Positions 13,964-20,766 are shown, counted from the first letter of the stretch. The stretch is 21,271 nucleotides of DNA from CAYGHE01 sp964349805 (GCA_964349805.1 CAYGHE010000012.1:1-21271), one strand, 5' to 3'. The notes: generated from the sequence alone by a model not told the origin. A program made the numbers and translations.

Positions 13964-15850
13964 TTATTCTAATTCAACTGATTTAAATTTATCGTCCAGC
14001 CTCTGGAAAAGTAGTTCAGCATTATCTTTCGTATTCGAGTCTATTTTTATCTCATCTATTCGTTGAAGAAAAAGTCGCGCTAACAGGACTTTGTCTTTTT
14101 TGGACTTCTTTACATACTCGCTATTGCTAGACGCGTACGTTAAACTCTCATTGTCTAAGACTGTTCTCTTAAAATCATCGGGAGAGAAGATGTCCTCAAC
14201 ACTTCCTCTAGACCCCACTACAACCTCAATCTCTTCTTTAAGAATAGCCCAGTTTTTGGCTAGATTGGACTCCCCGTCAGTTTTACCTTGATCATTATCG
14301 AATAAATACACCGTCTTCGAACCCCAACCCTGAGTTATAGCACCGACAAGAGGCATGTTGCCAGCACCGCCACCATTAATAAAGCTGTATTTACGGTTAT
14401 TGAGTAATTTTGCAAAAGCTCGAAGATAAAAAACGTCCGAGGGACCTTCAACTATAACACTGTGCTTGCTTAGGTTGCCTATGCCATCGTTCGCACCTAA
14501 GCCTATGGCTGTGAGCAAAGGGGTAAGTGTCTCCTTGGATGCTGTAGGATGTGTATGTAATTTTCCGGTAATTATAGTGCCCTTGTTGGGTGAGCATTCA
14601 ACTAGCCTGACACGTTCTAACTCTTCGTCATTAATCAGATATGGAGAATGTGTTGAAAAAAGTACTGTCGCTTTATTGTCTTTTGCGTGTTTTTCAAACA
14701 CTTTCAGAAGGTCTTTTTGCGCCTTAGCGTGTAGATATAAGCCTGGTTCATCAATAAGAATTACATTCGGGACGTCCTCCCTGATTCGAGCTACTACCTT
14801 AGTGTAAAACCCGAGATACCACTGCTGCCCCTTGCTACGCTGAGCTGGCCTGTAAGATTGACCAGTATTTTTATCTTTTATGTAGAAGTAGAGACTGTCT
14901 TCATCAAGATGGATCTCCAGGCAAATATCAGCTTGTGTCCAATACTGTTTAAATACTGCCGAGAACTCAACGTTCGTGCTTTCGGCATGATTTCTTCTTT
15001 GCTGAGGATCCGATGATGTGATTTGGTCGATTTTAAAGTTACTTATACTCTCTAAATCCTTCGCCCATACATTCTCGGCAAGTTCCGATTTTTTGATTGA
15101 ATCTGGAAATATGTCATCAAAAGACGAGTAAAGTATAAAATATGGTAAGTGGTTTGAAGTGAACTCCTTTATAAATAACTCTGCTTCGCTAATTGTATTG
15201 ACTAGTTTCTCAAATTCTTCGGTTATTTCGTCGGGCAACATAGAAATTCGATCTCGTTGCGCAGTGTCATTAACTTGTGATAAATGTGGAATCAGTCGAC
15301 TCTTAAATGTATTGAGTTGACTTTTTATTTCATCAACATCAGTGTCTAGATCAATGCTCTCAATGGGTATGTTAATTACCGAACCTAACCTAGGCGTTTG
15401 CGCGATTATTGTTCTTGTTTCAGAGAGTAGATTATTTATATTTATGATGACAGCCTCTTTATTCTTATCGGCAGAAGTAGAGAGTTTTAATAATCCTATA
15501 GTGGCATCAGACAAGCTATATTCCTGGGGGTAAGATTTTATAACTTCGATTTTAACGTTCTCTGTAAATTGTTGAGGGTTTTCGGCTGCTTTAGCTAGCG
15601 CTTCATTGATACTATCTTTGTCTACAATTAGGGTTACTCGTATCTCGGGTTTGAGCTCTCTATCTTCTATTGGTATAGATTCATTTCTAATCTCTCGATC
15701 TTTATGGAAATCCTCGAGGGCCTCTAATATTGAGCTTTTACCAGACTCATTTTTACCCGCAAAGATGGTGACGTTATCGCTCAGGTAGCAATCACCACTA
15801 TCCTTAATTGACTTGTAATTAAGAATCCTAAACTTCTCTATTGATATCAT
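13964..15850 (-). CDS. OLD-family ATP-dependent endonuclease (AAA ATPase plus TOPRIM)
   Basis: A 628-residue protein. The ABC-like ATPase domain has Walker A GKNESGKSS (residues 32-40), a signature-like RSKGQQW (338-344), Walker B NVILIDEP (362-369) and the switch histidine in FSTHSP (398-403). The TOPRIM nuclease domain follows: VIVEGPSD with Glu468, then LFDND at 516-520 as the DxD. These are the elements of OLD nucleases, which degrade phage or foreign DNA. No UvrD-type helicase (the Gabija partner) is adjacent. Its ATG overlaps the hsdM stop as ATGA, with AAGGAG inside the hsdM end, so it is a true member of the restriction operon. Confidence 0.88.
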   Translation of the reverse strand: MISIEKFRILNYKSIKDSGDCYLSDNVTIFAGKNESGKSSILEALEDFHKDREIRNESIPIEDRELKPEIRVTLIVDKDSINEALAKAAENPQQFTENVKIEVIKSYPQEYSLSDATIGLLKLSTSADKNKEAVIININNLLSETRTIIAQTPRLGSVINIPIESIDLDTDVDEIKSQLNTFKSRLIPHLSQVNDTAQRDRISMLPDEITEEFEKLVNTISEAELFIKEFTSNHLPYFILYSSFDDIFPDSIKKSELAENVWAKDLESISNFKIDQITSSDPQQRRNHAESTNVEFSAVFKQYWTQADICLEIHLDEDSLYFYIKDKNTGQSYRPAQRSKGQQWYLGFYTKVVARIREDVPNVILIDEPGLYLHAKAQKDLLKVFEKHAKDNKATVLFSTHSPYLINDEELERVRLVECSPNKGTIITGKLHTHPTASKETLTPLLTAIGLGANDGIGNLSKHSVIVEGPSDVFYLRAFAKLLNNRKYSFINGGGAGNMPLVGAITQGWGSKTVYLFDNDQGKTDGESNLAKNWAILKEEIEVVVGSRGSVEDIFSPDDFKRTVLDNESLTYASSNSEYVKKSKKDKVLLARLFLQRIDEIKIDSNTKDNAELLFQRLDDKFKSVELE

Positions 15851-17298
15851 AATATCTCCTTCAAAGTCTCAGTCGTTTTCTTATCCAGTTCTTGAATCTC
15901 GGCAATTATATCTTTTGGGTCACGAATCGCGGCTTCTTTTGGGGCGTTGGGATTTTTGACGGAGAGGTCGAAGGTGGTTTGGTCGATATCTGCTACATCC
16001 AGCGTCCAAGAGTTAGCGCTGTCGGCTTTTGTCGCCTGCAGGTCAATAAATTCTTTAAAATCAGTGATGTTAAGGGGGTTGGTTTTGCCTAGACTACGAC
16101 CAGGGTTTAATTGGTAATACCAAATTTTACGTGTAGGAGCACCCTTTTCAAAAAACAAGATAACTGTTTTTACACCAGCGCTACTGCTGGCTTTGAACGA
16201 CCCGCCTGGCATGTCGAGGACGGTATGTAGATTAAATCCGCTTAGCAGCTCTTTGCGAATAGAAACTGCCGCATTGTCGGTATTGCTAAGGAAGGTGTTT
16301 TTTATAATAATGCCCGCTCGTCCACCGGCGCGCGACATTTTCATAAAGTGCTGCAAAAACAAGTAGGCTGTCTCGCCAGTTTTGATCGGAAAATTGTCTT
16401 GCACCTCTTTGCGCTCACTGCCACCAAACGGCGGATTGGCCAAAATTACGTCGAAACGATCTTTTTCTTGAATATCAGCAATGTTTTCCGTCAGGGTGTT
16501 GGTGCGTAAAATATTAGGAGCCTCAATACCGTGCAAAATCATATTCATAACACCTAAAATATAGGGCAGAGGCTTCTTTTCCTTGCCAAACAACGTTTGT
16601 TCTTGAAGATGGCGCAGTTCACCCGTAGACAGCTTGTCTGTATTCATATGATTATAGGCTTCTATTAAAAATCCAGCCGAACCAACTGCTCCGTCATAAA
16701 CACGCTCACCCACCTTTGGGTCAACAACACTAACAATTGCCTCGATTAGCGAACGAGGTGTGTAATACTCCCCTGAGCTTTTACCTTCTCCGCCCATATT
16801 TTTGAGCTTTTGCTCGTACAGATGCGACAGATCATGCAACTCTGCCCGAGTTCGGAATTCTAGACGGTCGATAATATCAATAATTTCGCGCAAATTGTGC
16901 CCGTTGTGAACCTTGTTGCGAATCTCACCAAAAATCTCGCCAATCTTGTATTCAATACTAAGCGGATTGTCAGCTGACTGCTTAAAACTACGCAGGTATG
17001 GGAACAGTTTGCCCTCTACAAACTCTACCAAATCTTCGCCGTCGAGAGCCTTGGTTTTGTCTCGCTTGCCGTCTTTGGCTTTTGGCGCCGCCCACGATTC
17101 CCACATGTACTGGTCGTCAAGGAATTGTTTGTATTCTTTGCCAACGAGCTTGGCATCAATATTCTTGTTCTTTTGTAAATCGTCTAGATATTTGAGAAAC
17201 AGTATCCAAGAAGTCTGCTCGACATAGTCGGTCGCACCACTCGTCCCCGCCTCTTGACGTAAGATATCATCGATTCGCTTAAAACTGCTTTCAAACAT
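15847..17298 (-). CDS. hsdM: Type I restriction-modification methyltransferase subunit
   Basis: HsdM is the N6-adenine DNA methyltransferase of the complex and uses SAM. The 483-residue protein has the helical N-terminal HsdM domain, then GEYYTPR (176-182), the SAM-binding motif I in the form DGAVGSAGF (202-210) and the catalytic NPPF (288-291). A C-terminal helix (IIAEIQELDKKTTETLKEI) should contact HsdS. It opens the hsd operon. GAGGGG lies 12 bases upstream of the ATG. No convincing promoter is seen, but a large dyad at 17363-17417 lies upstream. The SAM supply comes from MetK, encoded about 1.6 kb upstream. Confidence 0.95.
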   Translation of the reverse strand: MFESSFKRIDDILRQEAGTSGATDYVEQTSWILFLKYLDDLQKNKNIDAKLVGKEYKQFLDDQYMWESWAAPKAKDGKRDKTKALDGEDLVEFVEGKLFPYLRSFKQSADNPLSIEYKIGEIFGEIRNKVHNGHNLREIIDIIDRLEFRTRAELHDLSHLYEQKLKNMGGEGKSSGEYYTPRSLIEAIVSVVDPKVGERVYDGAVGSAGFLIEAYNHMNTDKLSTGELRHLQEQTLFGKEKKPLPYILGVMNMILHGIEAPNILRTNTLTENIADIQEKDRFDVILANPPFGGSERKEVQDNFPIKTGETAYLFLQHFMKMSRAGGRAGIIIKNTFLSNTDNAAVSIRKELLSGFNLHTVLDMPGGSFKASSSAGVKTVILFFEKGAPTRKIWYYQLNPGRSLGKTNPLNITDFKEFIDLQATKADSANSWTLDVADIDQTTFDLSVKNPNAPKEAAIRDPKDIIAEIQELDKKTTETLKEIL

Positions 17299-17362
17299 AG
17301 CTTAATCTTTCCCCTCAGTTACAGTATTGATCATTTTGCTAGTTTTTGCTATCATATAGGAG

Positions 17363-17417
17363 TAGATGGAATGCGTGGGTTGGTCATCGATGACCATTGC
17401 ACCCAAAGCGCCATCTA
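17363..17417. promoter_or_regulatory. Nested palindrome upstream of hsdM
   Basis: The outer arms TAGATGG (17363-17369) and CCATCTA (17411-17417), the middle arms TGGGT (17376-17380) and ACCCA (17401-17405), and the inner 16-base perfect palindrome TGGTCATCGATGACCA (17381-17396) are nested. It lies between the DUF3800 stop and the hsdM start. On the plus strand it is followed by TTTTTATTGG, yet no plus-strand gene precedes it. It could be an operator for the restriction operon, a leader structure or a terminator remnant. Confidence 0.5.
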
Positions 17418-17434
17418 TTTTTATTGGCTGATTT

Positions 17435-18184
17435 TTATGCATCATATTCCTCGATTTCAAAACGTATTCCACCTTTAACCTTTTTACTGTTAGTTTCTGA
17501 CAGCCTATCTATTTGTAACTTCTTTTGTAAGTATTTTACCATTTCTAACTTCGCACCCTTTGCTTTGACGAGTCCAAACTTGACCTTGAAAGAATAGGCT
17601 ATAATGCCCAGTAGCACATCTGTCATCTGGATTTCGGTGATCGCATGCGATTCAAGCCTAGCTACACCAAAGACAGCATTACGCCGAAGGCGCATTTTGA
17701 CTTTTTCTTTTACGACTCTTTCGAAATGATCATCCTTGCTGGTAGACACATCGTCGGCCAAGATAACAATGTAATTACTCCCCTTGCTTGACTGAGTCTC
17801 TAGCGCGTTTGATACCAGTCGTGCTACAAACACGCCGTACGCTCTCTCGTAGTCACCCTTGAAATACTTGGCAAGATCAAGCTTCTTTTTATCATATAGT
17901 ACACACGAAAAACTGATATTCTTGCATTCAAAAAATATGTCTATGAGGTTTTTGTATATATTGAGGTTTTCTTTGCGAATCTCAGAGAACTTAAATTCTT
18001 TATAAAACTTTCGGCGATTGCGCATATTAATGATTGAACGATGTAATTGTTTGGGATTATTACAGATAGTGAGCCCTAGGCCAAATACTTTATCAGTGGG
18101 CGGTGAATGAAGAAGGCCTGTTTCGTCAAGATATCCAAACAGGTTTACGCGAGGTTTTGGTCCCGGAATATTACTCGTCCCCAT
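17435..18184 (-). CDS. DUF3800 family protein
   Basis: A 249-residue protein with the DUF3800 pattern: LFGYLDETG near residue 15 (first conserved Asp), KEFKFSEI near 62, IVILADDVSTSKDD in the middle, and ESHAITEIQMTDVLLGIIAYS toward the end (second conserved Asp). DUF3800 has an RNase H-like fold with clustered acidic residues, which suggests a nuclease. These proteins are common in mobile and defence regions, but their role is not established. It has its own leaderless promoter (18191-18220). Whether it belongs functionally with the hsd genes downstream is unknown. Confidence 0.85.
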   Translation of the reverse strand: MGTSNIPGPKPRVNLFGYLDETGLLHSPPTDKVFGLGLTICNNPKQLHRSIINMRNRRKFYKEFKFSEIRKENLNIYKNLIDIFFECKNISFSCVLYDKKKLDLAKYFKGDYERAYGVFVARLVSNALETQSSKGSNYIVILADDVSTSKDDHFERVVKEKVKMRLRRNAVFGVARLESHAITEIQMTDVLLGIIAYSFKVKFGLVKAKGAKLEMVKYLQKKLQIDRLSETNSKKVKGGIRFEIEEYDA

Positions 18185-18190
18185 GTAATT

Positions 18191-18220
18191 ATTGTAGCAT
18201 CCCCTATCAATTATTGTAAA
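18191..18220 (-). promoter_or_regulatory. Leaderless promoter of the DUF3800 gene
   Basis: TTTACA, an 18-base spacer and TACAAT with an extended TGc. The ATG at 18184 starts seven bases after the -10 box. Confidence 0.7.
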
Positions 18221-18230
18221 TACTGCAAGT

Positions 18231-18887
18231 TTAAGTTTTTATTGATCGAAAAGCGATTCTTGTGACGATGATGTGATCAATTAGGCTAATTCCCAAGAGG
18301 TCAGCAGATTGTTTGAGCCGTATGGTCACTTCGAGATCGGCACTGCTGGCGGTTAGACTACCGCTCGGATGATTGTGGGCAACAATAATGCTGGCGGCAC
18401 GGTCGGTGATGGCGTCAGCAAAAACTTCGCGCGGATGCACTAGACTCGCCGTAAGTGTTCCTATCGTAATAGTGCGCTTGGCTATTAAGCGATTCGCTCC
18501 ATCAAGCGTCATTACTACGAAATGTTCTTGTTTTTTGTTACGGATATCGGATAACTGTTCGACAGCTTTTTCTGGCGAATCGATTATTGGCTGCTCGCTG
18601 TCAATTAAGTATCGCTTGCTGAGTTCAAAAGCTGCTAGTATTTCGGTAATACGGGCTAGGCCAAGGCCAGTTACTTCTTGGAGCTGCTCGTAGGTAACGT
18701 CAGCACCGTTCTGAATCAGCAATTTCTGCGTGGTTTTTGCTATTGTCGACACTCCCGCTTGTTTATTCCCGCTACCGATAAGCGCCTGTAATAATTCAAA
18801 ATCAGATAAAGCCGCCACTCCTTTAGCCTGTAGTTTTTCTCGTGGTCGGTATGCCTTAGAAATATCTGATATTTTGCTTATACCCAT
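18231..18887 (-). CDS. radC: RadC family JAB-domain protein
   Basis: The product has 218 residues. The N-terminal part has the UPF0758/RadC helix-hairpin-helix region (LSDFELLQALIGSG, then EVTGLGLARITEIL). The C-terminal JAB/MPN domain carries the metal motif AHNHPSG with His171 and His173, and Asp184 in SSADLEVT. RadC was once tied to DNA repair, but its biochemical role is unresolved; relatives often lie in mobile or defence islands. I chose ATG 18887 over TTG 18893, since a TGGACT-17-TACTAT promoter ends eight bases before it. Its first codons reappear in decayed form at 20701-20766. Confidence 0.93.
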   Translation of the reverse strand: MGISKISDISKAYRPREKLQAKGVAALSDFELLQALIGSGNKQAGVSTIAKTTQKLLIQNGADVTYEQLQEVTGLGLARITEILAAFELSKRYLIDSEQPIIDSPEKAVEQLSDIRNKKQEHFVVMTLDGANRLIAKRTITIGTLTASLVHPREVFADAITDRAASIIVAHNHPSGSLTASSADLEVTIRLKQSADLLGISLIDHIIVTRIAFRSIKT

Positions 18888-18894
18888 ACACAAA

Positions 18895-18923
18895 ATAGTA
18901 ACTCAAGAGAAAAGCAAAGTCCA
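18895..18923 (-). promoter_or_regulatory. Possible leaderless promoter of radC
   Basis: TGGACT, a 17-base spacer and TACTAT, with the ATG eight bases past the -10 box. Neither hexamer is perfect. Confidence 0.4.
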
Positions 18924-18932
18924 CAGTAATGG

Positions 18933-19883
18933 TTAGTAATGACCCTGCGCGGCTTTTTGTTCGTAGATTGGGCGTTTTAGGTCTAGAAATTTAATTATTC
19001 CGTTTGGGGTGAGGTCGTAGCCTGCGATTTGTTTGTATTTGCCGTCGATGACGACGGTTGATTCTAGCGGATCGGCGTAACCAATCGCGTAGGCTAGGTA
19101 AACATAAACTTCGCGTGCATCTCGATTCTTGAGATAGTCCACAGCGATTTTGCGCGCCATGTAGGCGCCTGATCTGTCGACTTTGCTGGGGTCTTTGCCG
19201 CTAAAGGCTCCGCCGCCAATCGGCACGCGCGGACCATAGTTATCTACTGCCAGTTTGCGTCCAGTCAGGCCAGAATCGGCGTCAAAACCACCTATATCCC
19301 AATCCCCTGCTGGATTTGCGTGAATAATAGTGGTTGGTAAATTGTAGGTAGTAGGTGGTAAAGTAGCTAACCAAGCAAGCACAGCTTGCTCTAGGTCGTC
19401 ATGTTTGGCATGCTGAAAACTGGCCACGATATGTGTGATTTGGCCATCTTTTAACGTAATCTGAGTTTTGCCATCATACGGCCACCGTTCGTACAAGTTT
19501 TGGCATAGTTGGCGTGCAAGCACGTATTCTAATGGCAAAAGCTCTGGCGTCTCGTTACACGCATAGCCAACCATTATCCCCTGGTCACCCGCTCCGCCAG
19601 TATCGACACCGCGGGCTATTTCTGGACTCTGACTGGCGATATGCTCGATAATATCGACATCCCCCGCCAACCGCTTGACTATCGCGGGTACATCCACCTT
19701 TTTTGCGCTAGATGTAGCTTCACCTGTTACGAAAACTTTGCCGTGACCACCAGCCACGTCTATTGCTACACGGGCGTCTGGATCCTCGGCCAAATGGGCG
19801 TCCAAAATAGCGTCTGATATCTGATCACATATTTTGTCGGGGTGTTTGGGCGAGACAAACTCCGCCGTTCTGTAAATTGACAT
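18933..19883 (-). CDS. metK: S-adenosylmethionine synthetase (compact form)
   Basis: MetK makes SAM from methionine and ATP. The 316-residue protein is shorter than the usual 380-400 but keeps the key motifs: HPDKICDQISDA (14-25), GAGDQG (97-102), NPAGDWDIGG (190-199), GLTGRK (205-210) and GGGAFSGKDPSKVDRS (223-238). It ends at the RRPIY-like KRPIYEQKAAQGHY. The shortening is mainly in the linker regions. Residues 175-185 (LPPTTYNLPTT) are encoded by a repeat-like tract. ATG 19883 has AAAGGAG upstream; a GTG-type extension to 19901 would include the Shine-Dalgarno. Expression is probably controlled by the SAM riboswitch upstream. Confidence 0.93.
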   Translation of the reverse strand: MSIYRTAEFVSPKHPDKICDQISDAILDAHLAEDPDARVAIDVAGGHGKVFVTGEATSSAKKVDVPAIVKRLAGDVDIIEHIASQSPEIARGVDTGGAGDQGIMVGYACNETPELLPLEYVLARQLCQNLYERWPYDGKTQITLKDGQITHIVASFQHAKHDDLEQAVLAWLATLPPTTYNLPTTIIHANPAGDWDIGGFDADSGLTGRKLAVDNYGPRVPIGGGAFSGKDPSKVDRSGAYMARKIAVDYLKNRDAREVYVYLAYAIGYADPLESTVVIDGKYKQIAGYDLTPNGIIKFLDLKRPIYEQKAAQGHY

Positions 19884-19948
19884 AAAAAATACTCCTTTCA
19901 CGTATCTTCCGTCGGCCTGTGACAGAAAAGAAAAGGAGTTGATACTTA
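19884..19948 (-). promoter_or_regulatory. Expression platform of the metK riboswitch: anti-Shine-Dalgarno helix
   Basis: In the RNA, ACTCCTTT (19939-19932) is complementary to AAAGGAGT (19898-19891), which is the metK Shine-Dalgarno sequence. The helix is followed by ATTTTTT directly before the ATG, so it could block translation and also act as a terminator. GATACGT (19906-19900) can instead pair with GTATC (19945-19941) or with ACGTATC at the 5' foot of the aptamer (20119-20113), which offers alternative states. Confidence 0.65.
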
Positions 19949-20119
19949 TATCTTTTCCGCCAGTAGCGGACTAGAGGGAGCACCATGGAATTAGTAGGTT
20001 GTAGATAGTAGATTGTAGATGGTTATTAAACACCATATACCAAATACCAGTTACCATATACCAAATTCTGGTTGCCGGCAGGTCGCAGAGCTAGTTCTCT
20101 CGCTGCACTCTTGATACGT
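19949..20119 (-). ncRNA. SAM-I clan (SAM-I / SAM-I-IV-variant) riboswitch aptamer
   Basis: The RNA starts with TATCAAGAG (20116-20108), the S-box consensus. P2 is formed by GCAG/CTGC (20106-20103 with 20081-20078) and AGAG/CTCT (20100-20097 with 20090-20087). CCGGCAACC follows (20078-20070). The 3' part has TGGTGCTCCC (19985-19976), P4 TCCGC/GCGGA (19970-19966 with 19960-19956) and AAAGATA for the P1 3' strand. The P2 loop ACTAG (20095-20091) is complementary to CTAGT (19974-19970) in the J3/4 position, the family pseudoknot. The P2 sequence GAGTGCAGCG leans toward the SAM-IV-like variant. The P3 arm is unusually long and repetitive. Confidence 0.85.
19991..20066. repeat. Short direct repeats forming the P3 arm
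   Basis: On the plus strand ACCATATACCAAAT occurs at 20032-20045 and 20053-20066 (21-base period). TTGTAG-type units (TTGTAGATAGTAG, 19999-20011, then ATTGTAGATGG) fill the other side. The tract lies where the riboswitch P3 stem would be. Confidence 0.7.
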
Positions 20120-20144
20120 CTAATTAATTTTAATGTGCTTTGTT

Positions 20145-20178
20145 ATTCTATCCCAAAACATATCAGGCGTCTACGGGG
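20145..20178 (-). promoter_or_regulatory. Promoter of metK, copy 1 of a duplicated block
   Basis: TAGACG, a 17-base spacer and TAGAAT on the minus strand. The predicted start is near 20138, just upstream of the aptamer. Block copy 2 is at 20776-20808; 28 of 33 positions match, including 13 of 17 in the spacer. Confidence 0.6.
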
Positions 20179-20192
20179 CCCTTAGAGACGTA

Positions 20193-20221
20193 TTGACTTA
20201 CTAACACAAGCGGAGTATAAT
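20193..20221 (+). promoter_or_regulatory. Near-consensus promoter with no plus-strand gene
   Basis: TTGACT, exactly 17 bases and TATAAT. No coding gene follows on this strand; it drives the candidate small RNA at 20228. Confidence 0.75.
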
Positions 20222-20227
20222 AAAAGT

Positions 20228-20279
20228 ACTTTTGGGGATTTCCCACTGATTCCGGCTTTCGAGCCGGATGATTATTTTA
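20228..20279 (+). ncRNA. Candidate small RNA antisense to the mazF 3' end
   Basis: From the predicted start near 20228 the transcript would run through GGGGATTTCCC to a hairpin TCCGGCT-TTCG-AGCCGGA (20251-20268) with a TTCG loop, followed by TGATTATTTT. That would end it near the mazF-like stop codon at 20277-20279, giving an RNA of about 50 bases. Promoter and hairpin are seen; transcription is inferred. Confidence 0.45.
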
Positions 20280-20678
20280 AAGCTCAAATAGATTCTTTAT
20301 GCCTGTCCGGACTTTTTGCATATCGCGCTCATCTAGCTGTGCAAGGCGATTCTGAAAACGATATACCGACATAGCCTTGGTTTGATATATCAGAGCATAT
20401 TGTTTTTGCCCATGAATAGTAATGTCAACAAACCAGGTGCCAGTTTTGGGCTGAGTCGATAATGGTACGGCTATACACATATATGCTGCTAGTTTCTTTA
20501 GAACAAGAACAGGGCGTCTATATAACTCACTTTTGCCAAATGATTCACTACCAACGTTTTGTCCTACGCTCGCCCACCAGATATCCCCTTGGTTAAATAC
20601 TGGCAATCGCGCATCGCGGTTAATACGTTTTTTGACGTCGTTCCATTGATCAAAATCTTGGTCTGATACTTCGTTCAT
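20277..20678 (-). CDS. MazF/PemK-like toxin, no antitoxin seen
   Basis: A 133-residue protein with the PemK/MazF fold signature: NQGDIWWASVGQNVGSES (residues 29-46), YRRPVLVLKK (53-62), IAVPLSTQPK and a C-terminal LAQLDERDMQKVRTGI, as in the family helix. Such proteins are sequence-specific endoribonucleases. About 28 residues precede the domain (MNEVSDQDFDQWNDVKKRIN). AAAGGG lies 8 bases before ATG 20678; a GTG at 20696 would add six residues. There is no small antitoxin ORF immediately up- or downstream. It may be driven by the promoter at 20776-20804, reading through the radC fragment. Confidence 0.82.
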   Translation of the reverse strand: MNEVSDQDFDQWNDVKKRINRDARLPVFNQGDIWWASVGQNVGSESFGKSELYRRPVLVLKKLAAYMCIAVPLSTQPKTGTWFVDITIHGQKQYALIYQTKAMSVYRFQNRLAQLDERDMQKVRTGIKNLFEL

Positions 20679-20700
20679 GAAAAGGCCCTTTGACACCCTG

Positions 20701-20766
20701 CTTTATTTGCAATTTTTATCGTGATCAATATGCCTTAGAAATATCTGATATTTGGCTTATGGTCAT
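20701..20766 (-). pseudogene. Decayed 5' fragment of radC
   Basis: Read from ATG 20766 on the minus strand the codons give M-T-I-S-Q-I-S-D-I-S-K-A-Y-stop-S-R-stop-K-L-Q-I-K. The intact radC starts M-G-I-S-K-I-S-D-I-S-K-A-Y-R-P-R-E-K-L-Q-A-K. At the DNA level 29 of 30 bases match between 20731-20760 and 18852-18881. CGA has become TGA and GAA has become TAA. Similarity ends just before the mazF-like gene. Confidence 0.85.

Noticed and set aside
13964..15850. Gabija system
   Set aside because: Gabija needs an OLD-like GajA with a UvrD-like GajB. No UvrD-type helicase gene is adjacent; the only helicase is HsdR.
15847..17298. Defective SAM motif in HsdM (DGAVGSAGF instead of DPACGTGGF)
   Set aside because: This variant is common in functional HsdM proteins as far as I recall, and the NPPF motif is intact.
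19884..19940. SMK-box (SAM-III) riboswitch
   Set aside because: The Shine-Dalgarno/anti-Shine-Dalgarno pairing recalled it, but the conserved SMK core is not visible, while a full SAM-I-clan core lies upstream.
20032..20066. CRISPR-like repeats
   Set aside because: Only two 14-base units with a 7-base gap, lying inside the riboswitch arm and with no cas genes.
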